Shown here: in pieces, positions 23,515 through 31,864 of the stretch
How the letters are laid out: the number at the start of each line of letters is the position of its first letter
Numbering within the stretch: the first letter of the stretch is position 1
Origin: Actinocorallia longicatena
Lineage (GTDB): Bacteria; Actinomycetota; Actinomycetes; Streptosporangiales; Streptosporangiaceae
Assembly: GCF_039534125.1 (NCBI RefSeq)
Contig: NZ_BAAAUV010000021.1
Location: 1 to 64,000, forward strand
Direction of reading: 5' to 3'
DNA: 64,000 nt
Program-made: the position numbers and the translations under genes
Notes under the pieces: generated by a model
The model's input: the letters and a program-made list of their open reading frames with translations, nothing else
What the model was told of the DNA's origin: nothing
Databases searched by the model: none

Positions 23515-25317
23515 TCAGCTCGATCCGAGCGTCACTTCCACGGTCTGCTCCTGATTGCCGCGCTTGAAGGTGATCTTCACCTTGTCCCCGGGGTTGTGGC
23601 TGGTGATCGCGCCGATCAGGTCCTCCGGGGTGGCCATGGCCTTGCCGTCGAACGCGGTGATCACGTCGCCGCCCTTGAGACCGGCCTTGTCGGCCGGGCC
23701 GCCGGGGGTGACCGGCTTGCGGTTCGCGTCGGCCTGGGTCAGCACCTTGACGCCGTCGCCGGTGTACTGGGTGTCGATCGAGATGCCGATGATCGTCTTC
23801 TTGATCGTGCCGCCGTTGATCAGGGTCTGGGCCACCGAGGCGACCTTCTTGATCGGGATGGCGAAGCCGAGGCCGATGCTGCCGCTCTCCTGGCCGTTGC
23901 CGAGGCTCGCGATCGCGGTGTTCATGCCGATGACCTTGCCGTCCGCGGCGTTGACCAGCGGGCCGCCCGAGTTGCCGGGGTTGATCGCCGCGTCGGTCTG
24001 CAGGGCGGTGATCACCGCTCCGTCGCCGCCGTTCTCGCTGCGGGTCGGGACCACGCGGCCCTTGGCGCTGATGATCCCGGTCGTGACCGAGCCCTCCAGG
24101 CCGAGCGGTGAGCCGATCGCGATCACCTGGTCGCCGACGACCAGGCCGTCGGAGTCCCCCAGCTCGAGCGGGGGCAGGTCGTGGCTGCCCGTCACCTTGA
24201 TCACGGCCACGTCGTTGTCGGCGGAGACGCCCACGACGGTCGCCGGGAGCTCCTTGCCGTCGCTGAACTCGACCTCGAGGGTGCTGCCGCCGCCGCCCTG
24301 GCCGCCGGCCGACACCACGTGGTTGTTGGTGATGATGTAGCCGTCCTTGACGATGAAGCCCGTCCCGGAGCCGCCGTTGCCGTCGCCCAGGGAGACCTTG
24401 ACCGTCACGACGCTCGGCAGCACGCGCTGGGCGATGCCGGCGACGGACTGCGGGTCGCGGGCCTGCTGCTTGCCGGAGTCGGCGGGCGACAGCGAGATGC
24501 CGCTGGAGGGCTTGTCGTCGTCGGTCGCGACCACGACGCCGGCACCGACCGCGCCGGCCACCAGGGCGATCACGAGCCCCGCGACCACGAAGACCACCGA
24601 GGAGGGACCGCGCCTGGCCGGGGTGGGCGGCGGCGGGACCGGCGCCCAGTTGGGGCCGCCGGGGCCGCTCGGGCCGCCCATGCCGGGGACCAGGGGCGGG
24701 GGCGGCGGCGGGCTCGCCGGCCGGGTTCCGGGCCAGAAGGCGCCCTGCTGGTGCGGGGCGAACCCCGGACGCTCCTCGCGGCCCGGCTGCTCGCTGAAGG
24801 ACGGCTGCCCGGCGGGCTGCCCGTACCGGGGCCGTTCCCCGTAGTTCTGCTGGGGCTGCTGCGGCGGAAGCTGCTGCGCCCCGCTGTACTGGCCCTCGTA
24901 CCCGCCGCGCGGGGCGAGCTGCTGGGCCTCGCCCAGCGGCCGTCCGCCGGCGTAGGCGGGCATCTGGTCCGGCGCGGCGAAGGCCGGCTTGTCGTAGGCG
25001 GGCTGCTCGAAGGCCACGGCCTCCTGGCGGCGCTCGGCCTCGTAGACCGGCTGCTCGACGCGGTAGGCGGGCGCGTGCGGCGCCTGCTCGGCCAGGAAGT
25101 CCGGGACGGCCGGTGTCTCCGCCGCGTTCCGTACCTCGATGCCGTCCAGCATCGTCGCCGCCGGAGCGGCCGCCTGGGCCTCCTCGCGGGAGACGACCAG
25201 CTTGTCGGACGGCGCCCCGGCGGGCGTCTGGTCGACAGGCGCTGCGGACTGCGCGGCCCCGGTCTCGGCCGGGGTCCCCTCCGGCGCGTCGACCGAGTCT
25301 CGGCGTTCCTCCGTCAT
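23515..25317 (-). CDS. htrA: Membrane-anchored HtrA/DegP-like serine protease with PDZ domain
   Basis: 600 residues. Residues 1-240 are disordered and Pro/Gln/Ala-rich; a single membrane helix spans about 241-265; the trypsin-like domain spans about 290-485 with His333 (TNNHVV), Asp369 (DNDVAVIKV) and Ser450 (GNSGGPLV); a PDZ domain ends the protein (about 505-598; GGPADKAGLKGGDVITAFDGK). The protease therefore faces outside the membrane as an envelope-stress protease. The ATG at 25317 has AGGAG upstream. It follows sigE and its anti-sigma gene as in the SigE-RseA-HtrA locus. Confidence 0.93.
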   Translation of the reverse strand: MTEERRDSVDAPEGTPAETGAAQSAAPVDQTPAGAPSDKLVVSREEAQAAAPAATMLDGIEVRNAAETPAVPDFLAEQAPHAPAYRVEQPVYEAERRQEAVAFEQPAYDKPAFAAPDQMPAYAGGRPLGEAQQLAPRGGYEGQYSGAQQLPPQQPQQNYGERPRYGQPAGQPSFSEQPGREERPGFAPHQQGAFWPGTRPASPPPPPPLVPGMGGPSGPGGPNWAPVPPPPTPARRGPSSVVFVVAGLVIALVAGAVGAGVVVATDDDKPSSGISLSPADSGKQQARDPQSVAGIAQRVLPSVVTVKVSLGDGNGGSGTGFIVKDGYIITNNHVVSAGGQGGGGSTLEVEFSDGKELPATVVGVSADNDVAVIKVTGSHDLPPLELGDSDGLVVGDQVIAIGSPLGLEGSVTTGIISAKGRVVPTRSENGGDGAVITALQTDAAINPGNSGGPLVNAADGKVIGMNTAIASLGNGQESGSIGLGFAIPIKKVASVAQTLINGGTIKKTIIGISIDTQYTGDGVKVLTQADANRKPVTPGGPADKAGLKGGDVITAFDGKAMATPEDLIGAITSHNPGDKVKITFKRGNQEQTVEVTLGSS

Positions 25318-25394
25318 TCCCCACTCCTTGACGAGCCTGTGTGTTCGGGCTTCATCGTGGCCCGGTCCCCGTGAGATTGCCGTAAGGCACCTTA

Positions 25395-25419
25395 AACCGT
25401 CATGGCCTCTGTCCGTTCC
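25395..25419 (-). promoter_or_regulatory. Possible ECF-type promoter for htrA
   Basis: On the minus strand GGAAC (25419-25415) and CGGTT (25399-25395) are 15 bases apart, about 78 bases before the htrA start. The -35 fits the ECF consensus; the -10 and spacer are imperfect. The 205-base gap between the anti-sigma stop and htrA makes an internal promoter plausible. Confidence 0.3.
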
Positions 25420-25522
25420 CTGGTTCCCCCGGCACGGGACCGAAACCCCCGACAAACCCGGAACCCGCCCAAAGAGCCGGGCTCAAGAGCGGGTTCAGGG
25501 CGGGTTCCAGGGAAGAGCCGAT

Positions 25523-26449
25523 CTAGTGCTTCTCCGTGCGGCGCGTCAGCTCGCGGCGGGGCAGGCGCGCCTGGTGGGCCGGCTGGTCGGCGTAGACGGG
25601 GGCGTAGCTCGGTGCGGCGGGTGAGGGGACTCTGGCCCCGCCGCCGCTGAGGGAGGCCGTTCCGGCGCCGAGGGCGGCCAGCGTGGCCGCTCCCGCGACC
25701 AGGTAGCGGGCCCTCGGGATGCGCCGGGACCTGCCGGGGCCGCCGGGGCGGTTGTCCTTCGGGCGGCGCGGGGCCGCGGGAGGTTCCTCGTCGGCCAGGG
25801 CCAGCAGCCGCTGCATGAGGGCGGCCGACGGCTCCTGCCCGGGCGAGGAGCCCGCGGAGGGGACGCCGGAGGCCGGTGGGACGCGCCACACCGGGGAGTC
25901 GTCGATCCCCGTGATCCGCCGCAGGACCTCGTCGGAGGGCCCGTCCACGGCGGGTGTGGCGGGCTCGGGCGCGGTCTCGTCGTCGCCGAGGGCGAACAGG
26001 CGGCGCAGGAAGTCCTCCGCCGGGGCGTCCGCCGGGTGCGCGGACGCGGCCCGGGGCTCGGCGGGCGCGGCCGGGGCGTAGAGGCTGCGCAGCCGGCTGT
26101 CGGCGACGGTGAAGCCGGGTGCGAACGGGCTCGGGTCGAGCGGGGCCGGCTTCGGCAGCGCGGTGCCCGACAGGCGCCGCAGCAGTTCGGCCGACGGGTC
26201 GGGCATCCGCAGATGGGCGCCCGGTGTGGCGTTGCCCATGGCGTACAGCCGGATCAGCAGGTCGGTCGAGGCCGCGGGGCCGCCGAGGCAGTTCAGGCGG
26301 CGCTTGAGCGCCCGCAGCGACGCCGCCTCCGCCCTGCACGTGTCGCAGCAGGCGAGGTGGGCGAGCGCCTTGTCGCGGGCGTCATGGTCGAGCTCGCCGT
26401 CGATCAGCGCGGTGAGGCGCTCGCCGAGGCAGGGAGGACGATCGGTCAC
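25523..26449 (-). CDS. Zinc-finger anti-sigma factor (RseA-like)
   Basis: 308 residues from a GTG that overlaps the sigE stop by 4 bp. The N-terminal ZAS domain has HLACCDTC (His31, Cys35, Cys38, the HX3CX2C motif). The middle is long and disordered, containing several DEVLRRITG / DFLRRLFAL / ALMQRLLAL repeats, and one membrane helix lies near residues 250-270 (RYLVAGAATLAALGAGTASL) with a short outside tail. It would hold SigE at the membrane until stress. It is much longer than the ~150-residue RseA of mycobacteria. Confidence 0.85.
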   Translation of the reverse strand: MTDRPPCLGERLTALIDGELDHDARDKALAHLACCDTCRAEAASLRALKRRLNCLGGPAASTDLLIRLYAMGNATPGAHLRMPDPSAELLRRLSGTALPKPAPLDPSPFAPGFTVADSRLRSLYAPAAPAEPRAASAHPADAPAEDFLRRLFALGDDETAPEPATPAVDGPSDEVLRRITGIDDSPVWRVPPASGVPSAGSSPGQEPSAALMQRLLALADEEPPAAPRRPKDNRPGGPGRSRRIPRARYLVAGAATLAALGAGTASLSGGGARVPSPAAPSYAPVYADQPAHQARLPRRELTRRTEKH

Positions 26450-27042
26450 TGTGTCGCTCCCGCGGGGGCGCGGTGGGCCAGCGCGGCGCGCAGCTGGGAG
26501 CGGCCGCGGTGGATGCGGCTGCGGACGGTGCCCAGCTTGACGTCCAGCGTGGCGGCGATCTCCTCGTAGGACAGGCCCTCGATGTCGCACAGGACGACCG
26601 CGGCGCGGTAGTCGGGCGCGAGGGCGTCCAGGGCGGCCTGGACGTCGTCGTCGAAGTTGGTGTCCTCGTAGACCTGCTGCGGGGTCTTCTCCCGGCCGGG
26701 CAGCCTGTCGGCGGCGTCGTCGGCGAGGTTCTCGAACCGGATGCGCTGCTTGCGGCGCGCCTGGTCGAGGAAGAGGTTGGTGGTGATCCGGTGCAGCCAG
26801 CCCTCGAAAGTGCCCGGCGTGTAGTTCGCCAGCGAACGGAACACGCGGACGAAGACCTCCTGGGTCAGGTCCTCCGCGTCGTGCTGGTTTCCGGTCAGCC
26901 TGTAGGCGAGCCGGTACACCCGGGATGAGTGATCACGAACGACCTGGTCCCACGATGGCGGAGTCCACTCCGCGGCGGGGGCGTTCTCCCGGCCGACGGA
27001 GCTCGCCGCCATGCCCTGATATGGAACCGCTGAGACCGTCAT
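26446..27042 (-). CDS. sigE: ECF sigma factor, SigE type
   Basis: 198 residues. Region 2 (about 35-105) includes YRLTGNQHDAEDLTQEVFVRVFRSL and FEGWLHRITTNLFLDQARRK; region 4 (about 140-190) includes DALAPDYRAAVVLCDIEGLSYEEIAATLDVKLGTVRSRIHRGR. The neighbours (anti-sigma, htrA, tatB, divergent O-methyltransferase) identify it as the SigE envelope-stress regulator. A close-to-consensus ECF promoter lies about 85 bases upstream, indicating autoregulation. Confidence 0.93.
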   Translation of the reverse strand: MTVSAVPYQGMAASSVGRENAPAAEWTPPSWDQVVRDHSSRVYRLAYRLTGNQHDAEDLTQEVFVRVFRSLANYTPGTFEGWLHRITTNLFLDQARRKQRIRFENLADDAADRLPGREKTPQQVYEDTNFDDDVQAALDALAPDYRAAVVLCDIEGLSYEEIAATLDVKLGTVRSRIHRGRSQLRAALAHRAPAGATQ

Positions 27043-27125
27043 GGTGTCTCAGATCACCCTTTCCCTGACTGAGCCGTGGGTCCTGCTTTGCGATCGGCTG
27101 TCGTTTGCCCCGGCTGGTGATTTTT

Positions 27126-27151
27126 AGAACGTCGCGAATCGCGTCATCGTT
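27126..27151 (+). promoter_or_regulatory. ECF-type promoter of the O-methyltransferase gene, overlapping the sigE promoter
   Basis: On the plus strand AGAAC (27126-27130) and CGTT (27148-27151) are also 17 bases apart. Because GAAC-N17-CGTT read backwards is again AACG-N17-GTTC, the same DNA presents a promoter on each strand. The first base of the -35 is less good than for sigE. Confidence 0.55.
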
Positions 27152-27153
27152 CC
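27128..27153 (-). promoter_or_regulatory. ECF-type promoter of sigE (autoregulatory)
   Basis: On the minus strand GGAAC (27153-27149) and CGTT (27131-27128) are separated by exactly 17 bases, matching the GGAAC-N16/17-CGTT consensus of SigE-type sigma factors. A start about 7 bases downstream gives a leader of roughly 75 bases before sigE. Confidence 0.7.
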
Positions 27154-27215
27154 CGTCCAGCGCTATCGTTTTGCCCGGAAGGACGAGCGGCGGAAAAGAG
27201 GCGGCCATCAACGAG

Positions 27216-27779
27216 GTGCAGGCCTACGTGGAGGGATTCCTCCCGGAGGACGAGGCGCTGAGGGAGGCCCGGCGGCTCGGCGACGAGTACGGGGCCTTTC
27301 CGATCAGCGTTGCCGGGGGTGCGGCGCTGCGGTTCATCGCGTCGTTGATCAATGCCCGGACGGTCGTCGAGATCGGCTCCGGGTGCGGAGTATCCGGGAT
27401 CTGGCTTTTGCGCGGAATGCATCCCAACGGGGTGCTCACGAGCGTGGACGTCGAGCCCGAGAACCAGCGGCTGGCCAAGATGGCGTACACGGACGCGGGC
27501 TTCACCGGGTCCAGGACCCGGATGATCGCCGGACGGGCGCTCGACGTGCTCCCCCGGCTCACCGACGGGGCCTACGACCTGGTCTTCGCCGACGCGGTGC
27601 AGCGCGAGTACCCCGAGTACCTGGCCGCGGCGGTCCGGCTGCTGCGCCCCGGCGGCGTGGTGGCCTTCGACAAGGCGCTGGGCGAGGACGTGGTCCGCCT
27701 GGTCTCCGAGGACGAGAACCTGATCCCGCTGCTGCTGCCCCTCGGCGGCGGCCTGCTCCTGGCGCAGAAGCGTGGCTGA
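27216..27779 (+). CDS. O-methyltransferase (Rv1220c-like)
   Basis: 187 residues from a GTG at 27216. SAM-binding motif VVEIGSGCGVSGIWLL, then LTSVDVEPENQRLAKMAY, DLVFADAVQREYPEYL and LRPGGVVAFDKAL match the class I fold of the O-methyltransferase encoded divergently from sigE in mycobacteria. The catalytic Lys/metal site of catechol-type enzymes is only partly kept. The frame is open back to 27105 but that extension would precede the predicted transcription start, so the later start is preferred; an ATC at 27207 cannot be excluded. Confidence 0.85.
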   Translation: MQAYVEGFLPEDEALREARRLGDEYGAFPISVAGGAALRFIASLINARTVVEIGSGCGVSGIWLLRGMHPNGVLTSVDVEPENQRLAKMAYTDAGFTGSRTRMIAGRALDVLPRLTDGAYDLVFADAVQREYPEYLAAAVRLLRPGGVVAFDKALGEDVVRLVSEDENLIPLLLPLGGGLLLAQKRG

Positions 27780-28398
27780 GCCGGTCGAGGTGCGGCTGAG
27801 GCCGTCGTTCCAGGGGTCGGGGCAGGCGCTGGGCGTCGTCACGCTGGTGGTGTGCTCCGCGCTGTTCGTCGTCGGCGGGCTGTACGACCCGTCGAGCGTG
27901 GGCGGGGTGCTCTTCATCACGCTGGGGCTGATCGGCGTGATCGGGTTCGGCGGGGTGCTGGTGGTCGTCGTCGGGCATCTGCTCGGGCGCAGGCCGCTGC
28001 TCGTGCTCGACGACGAGGGGGTGAGCGTCCCGGCGAAGTGGCCGCTCCCCCGCTCCCGCGACCGCCGCCTGCCGTGGGCGGACGTGGCGTCGGTGTGCGC
28101 GTGGAGCCAGGGCGTCCCGACCGGCAAGGGGCTGGCCCACCAGCTGGCGTTCCTGCCGCGCGAGGGCAGCGCGGAGTCGCGTCACTCCTCGGGCGCGGAG
28201 ATGCTCATGATCAAGGTGCAGGGGCTGCCGGGCGTGCCGGTGCTGCGCTGGTCGGTGCGGACCCTGCCGGGCTGGACGGTCAAGCCGGACGACGTCTTCA
28301 AGGCCGTCAAGGCCAGGACCGACGCGCCCTTCGAGGACCGCAGGGTCGGGCTGCCCAGGAAGCGCAGGGTCGTCCGCAAGGCCCCGCCCGCCGCCTGA
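27772..28398 (+). CDS. Membrane protein with PH-like domain, unknown function
   Basis: 208 residues; the GTG start overlaps the methyltransferase end by 8 bases. Two membrane helices (GVVTLVVCSALFVVGGLY and VLFITLGLIGVIGFGGVLVVVVG) precede a PH-like strand domain (LLVLDDEGVSVPAKWPL, LPWADVASVCAW) and a basic tail. This layout is common among unknown actinobacterial membrane proteins. Transcriptional coupling suggests it shares the SigE-type promoter. Confidence 0.7.
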   Translation: MAEPVEVRLRPSFQGSGQALGVVTLVVCSALFVVGGLYDPSSVGGVLFITLGLIGVIGFGGVLVVVVGHLLGRRPLLVLDDEGVSVPAKWPLPRSRDRRLPWADVASVCAWSQGVPTGKGLAHQLAFLPREGSAESRHSSGAEMLMIKVQGLPGVPVLRWSVRTLPGWTVKPDDVFKAVKARTDAPFEDRRVGLPRKRRVVRKAPPAA

Positions 28399-28409
28399 AC
28401 GGCGGCGGG
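28387..28409. terminator. Hairpin at convergent gene ends
   Basis: A 9-bp GC stem (28387-28395 with 28401-28409) surrounds the stop codon of the plus-strand membrane gene, just before the convergent aminopeptidase gene. There is no T run. Confidence 0.45.
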
Positions 28410-28419
28410 GACGGGGCCC

Positions 28420-29835
28420 TCAGGCCCGGGTGAGCCAGGTGAGCAGGAGACGGACGCCGTAGCCGGTGGCTCCGTCGGAGCCCCTGGCCGGCCCCGCGAC
28501 GTCCAGGTGGGCCCAGGGACGGGAGCCGGCGAACTTCTCCAGGAACAGGGCGGCGGTGATCGAGCCGCCGCCGAAGCCGCCGCGGCCGATGTTCGCGACG
28601 TCGGCGACGTCGGAGTCGATGGCCGCGCGGTAGTCCTCGACCAGGGGCAGCCGCCAGAGCGGCTCGTCGGCGGCCGTCCCGGCCTCGACCAGGGCCTCGG
28701 CGAGGTCGTCGGCGGTGGCGAACAGGGCGCCGTGCCGCAGGCCGAGCGCCATCTTGGCGGCGCCGGTGAGGGTGGCGATGTCGACGACGACGTCCGGTTC
28801 GAGCGCCGCGTCGGCGTAGGCGAGGGCGTCGGCCAGGACCAGGCGGCCCTCGGCGTCGGTGTTGAGGACCTCGGAGGTGAGCCCGCCGAAGTGGGTGATC
28901 ACGTCGGACGGCCGCATCGCCGAGCCCGACGGCATGTTCTCGGCCGAGGCGATGAGCCCCGTGACCTTGACCGGGACGCCCAGTTCCCGGAGCGCCGACA
29001 TGACGCCGATCACGACCGCGCCGCCGGCCATGTCGGTCTTCATGGTCTTCATCCCGTCCGACGGCTTCAGCGAGAGCCCGCCGGTGTCGAACGTGATCCC
29101 CTTGCCGACCAGCACGACGTGCCGGGTCGCGCCCTCGGGGGCGTGGGTGAGCTGGATCAGCCGCGGCGGCCGGGCGGAGCCGGAGCCGACCGCCAGGATC
29201 CCGCCGAACCCCCCGGCCCGCAGGCCCTGCTCGTCCCAGACGCGCACGCCGAGCCCGCCGCCCTCGCCGGCCTCCGCGGCCCGGTCGGCCAGCCACTCGG
29301 GGCACTTCTCCACGGAGGGCTCGTTGGCCAGGTCGCGGGCCAGCGCCACCGCCCGGACGATCACTTCGGCGCGGTCGCCGTCCCCGGCGGGCCAGGCCCC
29401 CTCCTCCGCCGGGACGAGCGCCAGGGCGGCCACGGGCTTCTTGCCGGAGTTCTTGTAGGTGAAGGAGTAGGCGGCCAGGAGGGCGCCCTCGAGGAAGGCG
29501 CCGACGGCGTCGGGGGCCGCCGCGGGCAGCCGGACGGCCAGCAGGGACTCGCCCTTGGCACGGCGGGCCAGGGCCGCACCGGCCTTGCGCAGGGCCGCGG
29601 GGGCACCGTCGCCGGTGCCGTAGAGCAGCAGCTCGCGGACCACGCCGTCGACCTGGACGGGGATGGCGATGATCTCGCCGGGCTCGCCCTTGGCCTCGTG
29701 GAAGGCGAGCAGGTCGGCGAGGGGGATGCCGGTGTCGAAGCCGGGGTCGGCGCCCTGGGGCAGCGCCCACAGCCGGGCCTCCACGACCGAGGCCAGCGGG
29801 CCTTCGACTCTGCGCACACTCGTCTCGACCGGCAC
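28420..29835 (-). CDS. pepA: Leucyl aminopeptidase (M17)
   Basis: 471 residues. The catalytic domain has LVGKGITFDTGGLSLKP, MKTMKTDMAGGAVVIG and the family signature NTDAEGRLVLADAL, which together supply the two-metal site and catalytic Lys and Arg. The N-terminal ~160 residues are the regulatory/macro-like domain. It releases N-terminal residues in cytosolic peptide turnover. GTG start at 29835. Not part of the M. tuberculosis-like order around it. Confidence 0.93.
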   Translation of the reverse strand: MPVETSVRRVEGPLASVVEARLWALPQGADPGFDTGIPLADLLAFHEAKGEPGEIIAIPVQVDGVVRELLLYGTGDGAPAALRKAGAALARRAKGESLLAVRLPAAAPDAVGAFLEGALLAAYSFTYKNSGKKPVAALALVPAEEGAWPAGDGDRAEVIVRAVALARDLANEPSVEKCPEWLADRAAEAGEGGGLGVRVWDEQGLRAGGFGGILAVGSGSARPPRLIQLTHAPEGATRHVVLVGKGITFDTGGLSLKPSDGMKTMKTDMAGGAVVIGVMSALRELGVPVKVTGLIASAENMPSGSAMRPSDVITHFGGLTSEVLNTDAEGRLVLADALAYADAALEPDVVVDIATLTGAAKMALGLRHGALFATADDLAEALVEAGTAADEPLWRLPLVEDYRAAIDSDVADVANIGRGGFGGGSITAALFLEKFAGSRPWAHLDVAGPARGSDGATGYGVRLLLTWLTRA

Positions 29836-30002
29836 CGCGTCCCCCTCAGTAAGGCAGGCAAAAGCTGAAGAAATGGCTGAACGGAATTGCTGGGCAACGA
29901 CGCGAGTCCCGGTGGCCGGGGGCCTTACCGGGACCGCGAAGGTTGATGAAATTGGCTGTTCCCTGGAAGGTTCCTCAAGGACCGTCTCCGTGGAGAAGGC
30001 CT

Positions 30003-30170
30003 TTAACCGACGACGCCCTTGATGGCCTCGCCGAGCTCCTTGGCCTCGTCGGGGGTCAGTTCGACCACCAGCCGGCCGCCGCCTTCCAGAGGCACGCGCA
30101 TGACGATGCCACGGCCCTCCTTGGTAACTTCGAGCGGACCGTCACCTGTCCGCGGCTTCATCGCCGCCAT
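30003..30170 (-). CDS. DUF3117 small conserved actinobacterial protein
   Basis: A 55-residue protein beginning MAAMKPRTGDGPLEVTKE and ending EAIKGVVG. It matches the DUF3117 family (M. tuberculosis Rv1211) almost throughout, including GRGIVMRVPLEGGGRLVVEL. Function unknown but extremely conserved. The ATG at 30170 lies after a GGAGGAAGG stretch. Tag lies upstream on the same strand, the same adjacency as Rv1210-Rv1211. Confidence 0.92.
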   Translation of the reverse strand: MAAMKPRTGDGPLEVTKEGRGIVMRVPLEGGGRLVVELTPDEAKELGEAIKGVVG

Positions 30171-30297
30171 GCGTGCATCCCCTTCCTCCCCGGCCCCCCG
30201 GGGGCCGTTCGGGCACCGCGCGAGCCGGCCGCCTGTCGCGTCACCGTCTTTCAGTAGTGGTCCATTATCCCGTGTTCTGGACGCGAAGTGGTAACGA

Positions 30298-30882
30298 TCA
30301 GGCCTGGACGATCAAATCCGGCCCGCCGAAGGGCCTCGCGGGGCAGGTCCGAAGGTGGTCGTTGACCAGTCCGCAGGCCTGCATCAGGGCATAGGCGGTG
30401 GTCGGGCCGACGAACCGAAATCCGTTCTTCTTCAGCTCCTTGGCGAGCGCGACGGAGCCGGGAGTCTGTGCCGGAACGTCCGACATGACCTTGGGCACGG
30501 GCGCCGACGGATCCGCGTATTTCCAGATCAGTGCCGAAAGCCCGTCGGAGAGATCGAGTGCGGCACGCGCGTTGAGGATCGCCGCATCGATCTTGGCCCG
30601 ATTCCGGACGATGGCCGCGTCCGCCATCAGACGCTCCACATCCCCCGGTCCGTAGGCCGCGACCGCGACCGGATCGAAACCGGAAAAGGCCGACCGAAAC
30701 CCCTCCCGCTTGCGCAGGATCGTCAGCCAGGACAGGCCCGACTGGAAGGCCTCCAGGCACAGCCGCTCGTAGAGCTGCTGATCTCCGCGGATCGCGCGTC
30801 CCCACTCGTCATCGTGGTAGGCGACGCACTCCGGCGCCGACGTCGCCCAGGCGCACGCCACCGCCTCCACCGGATCGACCAC
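30298..30882 (-). CDS. tag: DNA-3-methyladenine glycosylase I
   Basis: 194 residues from the GTG at 30882. The Tag pattern CAWATSAPECVAYHDDEWGRAIRGDQQLYERLCLE and FQSGLSWLTILRKREGF is followed by RNRAKIDAAILNARA, FVGPTTAYALMQACGLVNDHLRTC. The zinc ligands are conserved: Cys and His in the first block and HLRTC (His-X3-Cys) at the end. It excises 3-methyladenine from alkylated DNA. A longer reading frame extends to 30948 but lacks homology before the GTG. Confidence 0.93.
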   Translation of the reverse strand: MVDPVEAVACAWATSAPECVAYHDDEWGRAIRGDQQLYERLCLEAFQSGLSWLTILRKREGFRSAFSGFDPVAVAAYGPGDVERLMADAAIVRNRAKIDAAILNARAALDLSDGLSALIWKYADPSAPVPKVMSDVPAQTPGSVALAKELKKNGFRFVGPTTAYALMQACGLVNDHLRTCPARPFGGPDLIVQA

Positions 30883-30999
30883 CGCTCCAGCCCCCCTCAG
30901 AACCGTTCTGGCGGCCCGGGGACCGGACCGCCCTCCCCAGCCAAGCATCCGCCTCTGACATTCCGTTCCGCGCCCGCTCAGAGCCGGAAAGGGAGAAAC

Positions 31000-31488
31000 C
31001 TAGGCGGAGGCCGGGCCCTCGGGATCGTCCCGGGCCTCTCCGGGTTCGGCGGGGGCGGCCCCGGGGAGCTCGTGGTCCGGCCGGTCCTGGCGGGTCCGGA
31101 CGGAGCCCGGCTCGTCGCCGGGGCTCCACTCCTCGGGCTTGAGCAGCCAGGACGCCGTCGGCGGGGCCACCGACCAGGAGCCGGAGTCGGTGGAGCGCAG
31201 CCGCTGCTCGCCGAGCAGGCGCTCGAGCTCGCCGATCCGCGTCTCGCGCTCGGTGAGGGCGTAGGCCAGGCGGCTCAGGGCGTCGTCGGTGAGGGCGATG
31301 TTGTAGCCCCACAGGCCCTTGGGAAGGCGGAGCAGGGCCGCGTCGGTGCCCTGGAGCGGCCGGTGCGAGGGGAGCCCGGTCGGCGGGTGGTCGGGGACGG
31401 CCTCGGAGAGTTCGCCGCCGCGTCCGTAGGCGAGGGCCACCGTCGCGGCCACCACGGCGAGCGCGGCCAGCACGAGTACAACAGGCAC
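31000..31488 (-). CDS. DivIVA-domain membrane protein (Rv1209-like)
   Basis: 162 residues. An N-terminal membrane helix (VVLVLAALAVVAATVALAYG) is followed by LRLPKGLWGYNIALTDDALSRLAYALTERETRIGELERLLGE, a DivIVA-like crossed-helix and coiled-coil region, then an acidic disordered tail. This matches the short DivIVA-like protein that precedes tag in actinobacteria (Rv1209 in M. tuberculosis). Possible role in polar growth or division. The GTG at 31488 gives a start just before the helix. Confidence 0.8.
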   Translation of the reverse strand: MPVVLVLAALAVVAATVALAYGRGGELSEAVPDHPPTGLPSHRPLQGTDAALLRLPKGLWGYNIALTDDALSRLAYALTERETRIGELERLLGEQRLRSTDSGSWSVAPPTASWLLKPEEWSPGDEPGSVRTRQDRPDHELPGAAPAEPGEARDDPEGPASA

Positions 31489-31537
31489 GGGGAACCCTTC
31501 CTTCGACCGGTCACCCGATCGTGCCATGCTCGGGGCC

Positions 31538-31840
31538 ATGGAAGCGCACACCGACCCCGAACTCGTGTGGTCGACCGCGCCGGGCGATCCGGCGGCCCTG
31601 CTCGACGCGGGCGCCGATCCCGGCCCCGAGGAGGTCGGGCGGCTGCTGGAGCGTGGCCCGGTGCTGGTCCGCCTGACCGGCACCGGCCCCGACGCGCTCG
31701 CCGCGGCCTCGATCTACGCCTGGCTGGGCGTCTCCGCCTTCACCACGGCGGGCCCCGGCGAGCTCCGTCAGGTCCTCGACATGGTCGCGACGATCAAAGG
31801 GCAGCGCCCTCCTGCCGTCGGCAGGAGGGCGCTGGCGTGA
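31538..31840 (+). CDS. Stand-alone dihydropteroate synthase C-terminal-like protein
   Basis: 100 residues. The second half, ALAAASIYAWLGVSAFTT, GELRQVLDMVATIKGQRPPAVGRRALA, resembles the last barrel strand and helix of dihydropteroate synthase (FolP), whose usual end is RPPA..RRGLA. The synthase active-site parts are missing, so it cannot be an enzyme alone. It lies next to the DivIVA-like gene where folP2 lies in M. tuberculosis, though on the other strand. Either a remnant or a conserved short regulator. Starts at 31526 and 31538 are both possible. Confidence 0.65.
   Translation: MEAHTDPELVWSTAPGDPAALLDAGADPGPEEVGRLLERGPVLVRLTGTGPDALAAASIYAWLGVSAFTTAGPGELRQVLDMVATIKGQRPPAVGRRALA
31802..31834. 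terminator. Strong hairpin terminator inside convergent gene end
   Basis: A perfect 15-bp inverted repeat (31802-31816 with 31820-31834) with a 3-base loop lies in the last codons of the plus-strand gene and 25 bases before the convergent PhoX stop. Confidence 0.7.
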
Positions 31841-31864
31841 TCCGTGCCGGTTCCCCGAACGGGG

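Noticed and set aside
29836..30002. Gap before pepA examined for a small gene or RNA
   Set aside because: No coding pattern, strong hairpin or conserved motif seen; treated as promoter/leader region.
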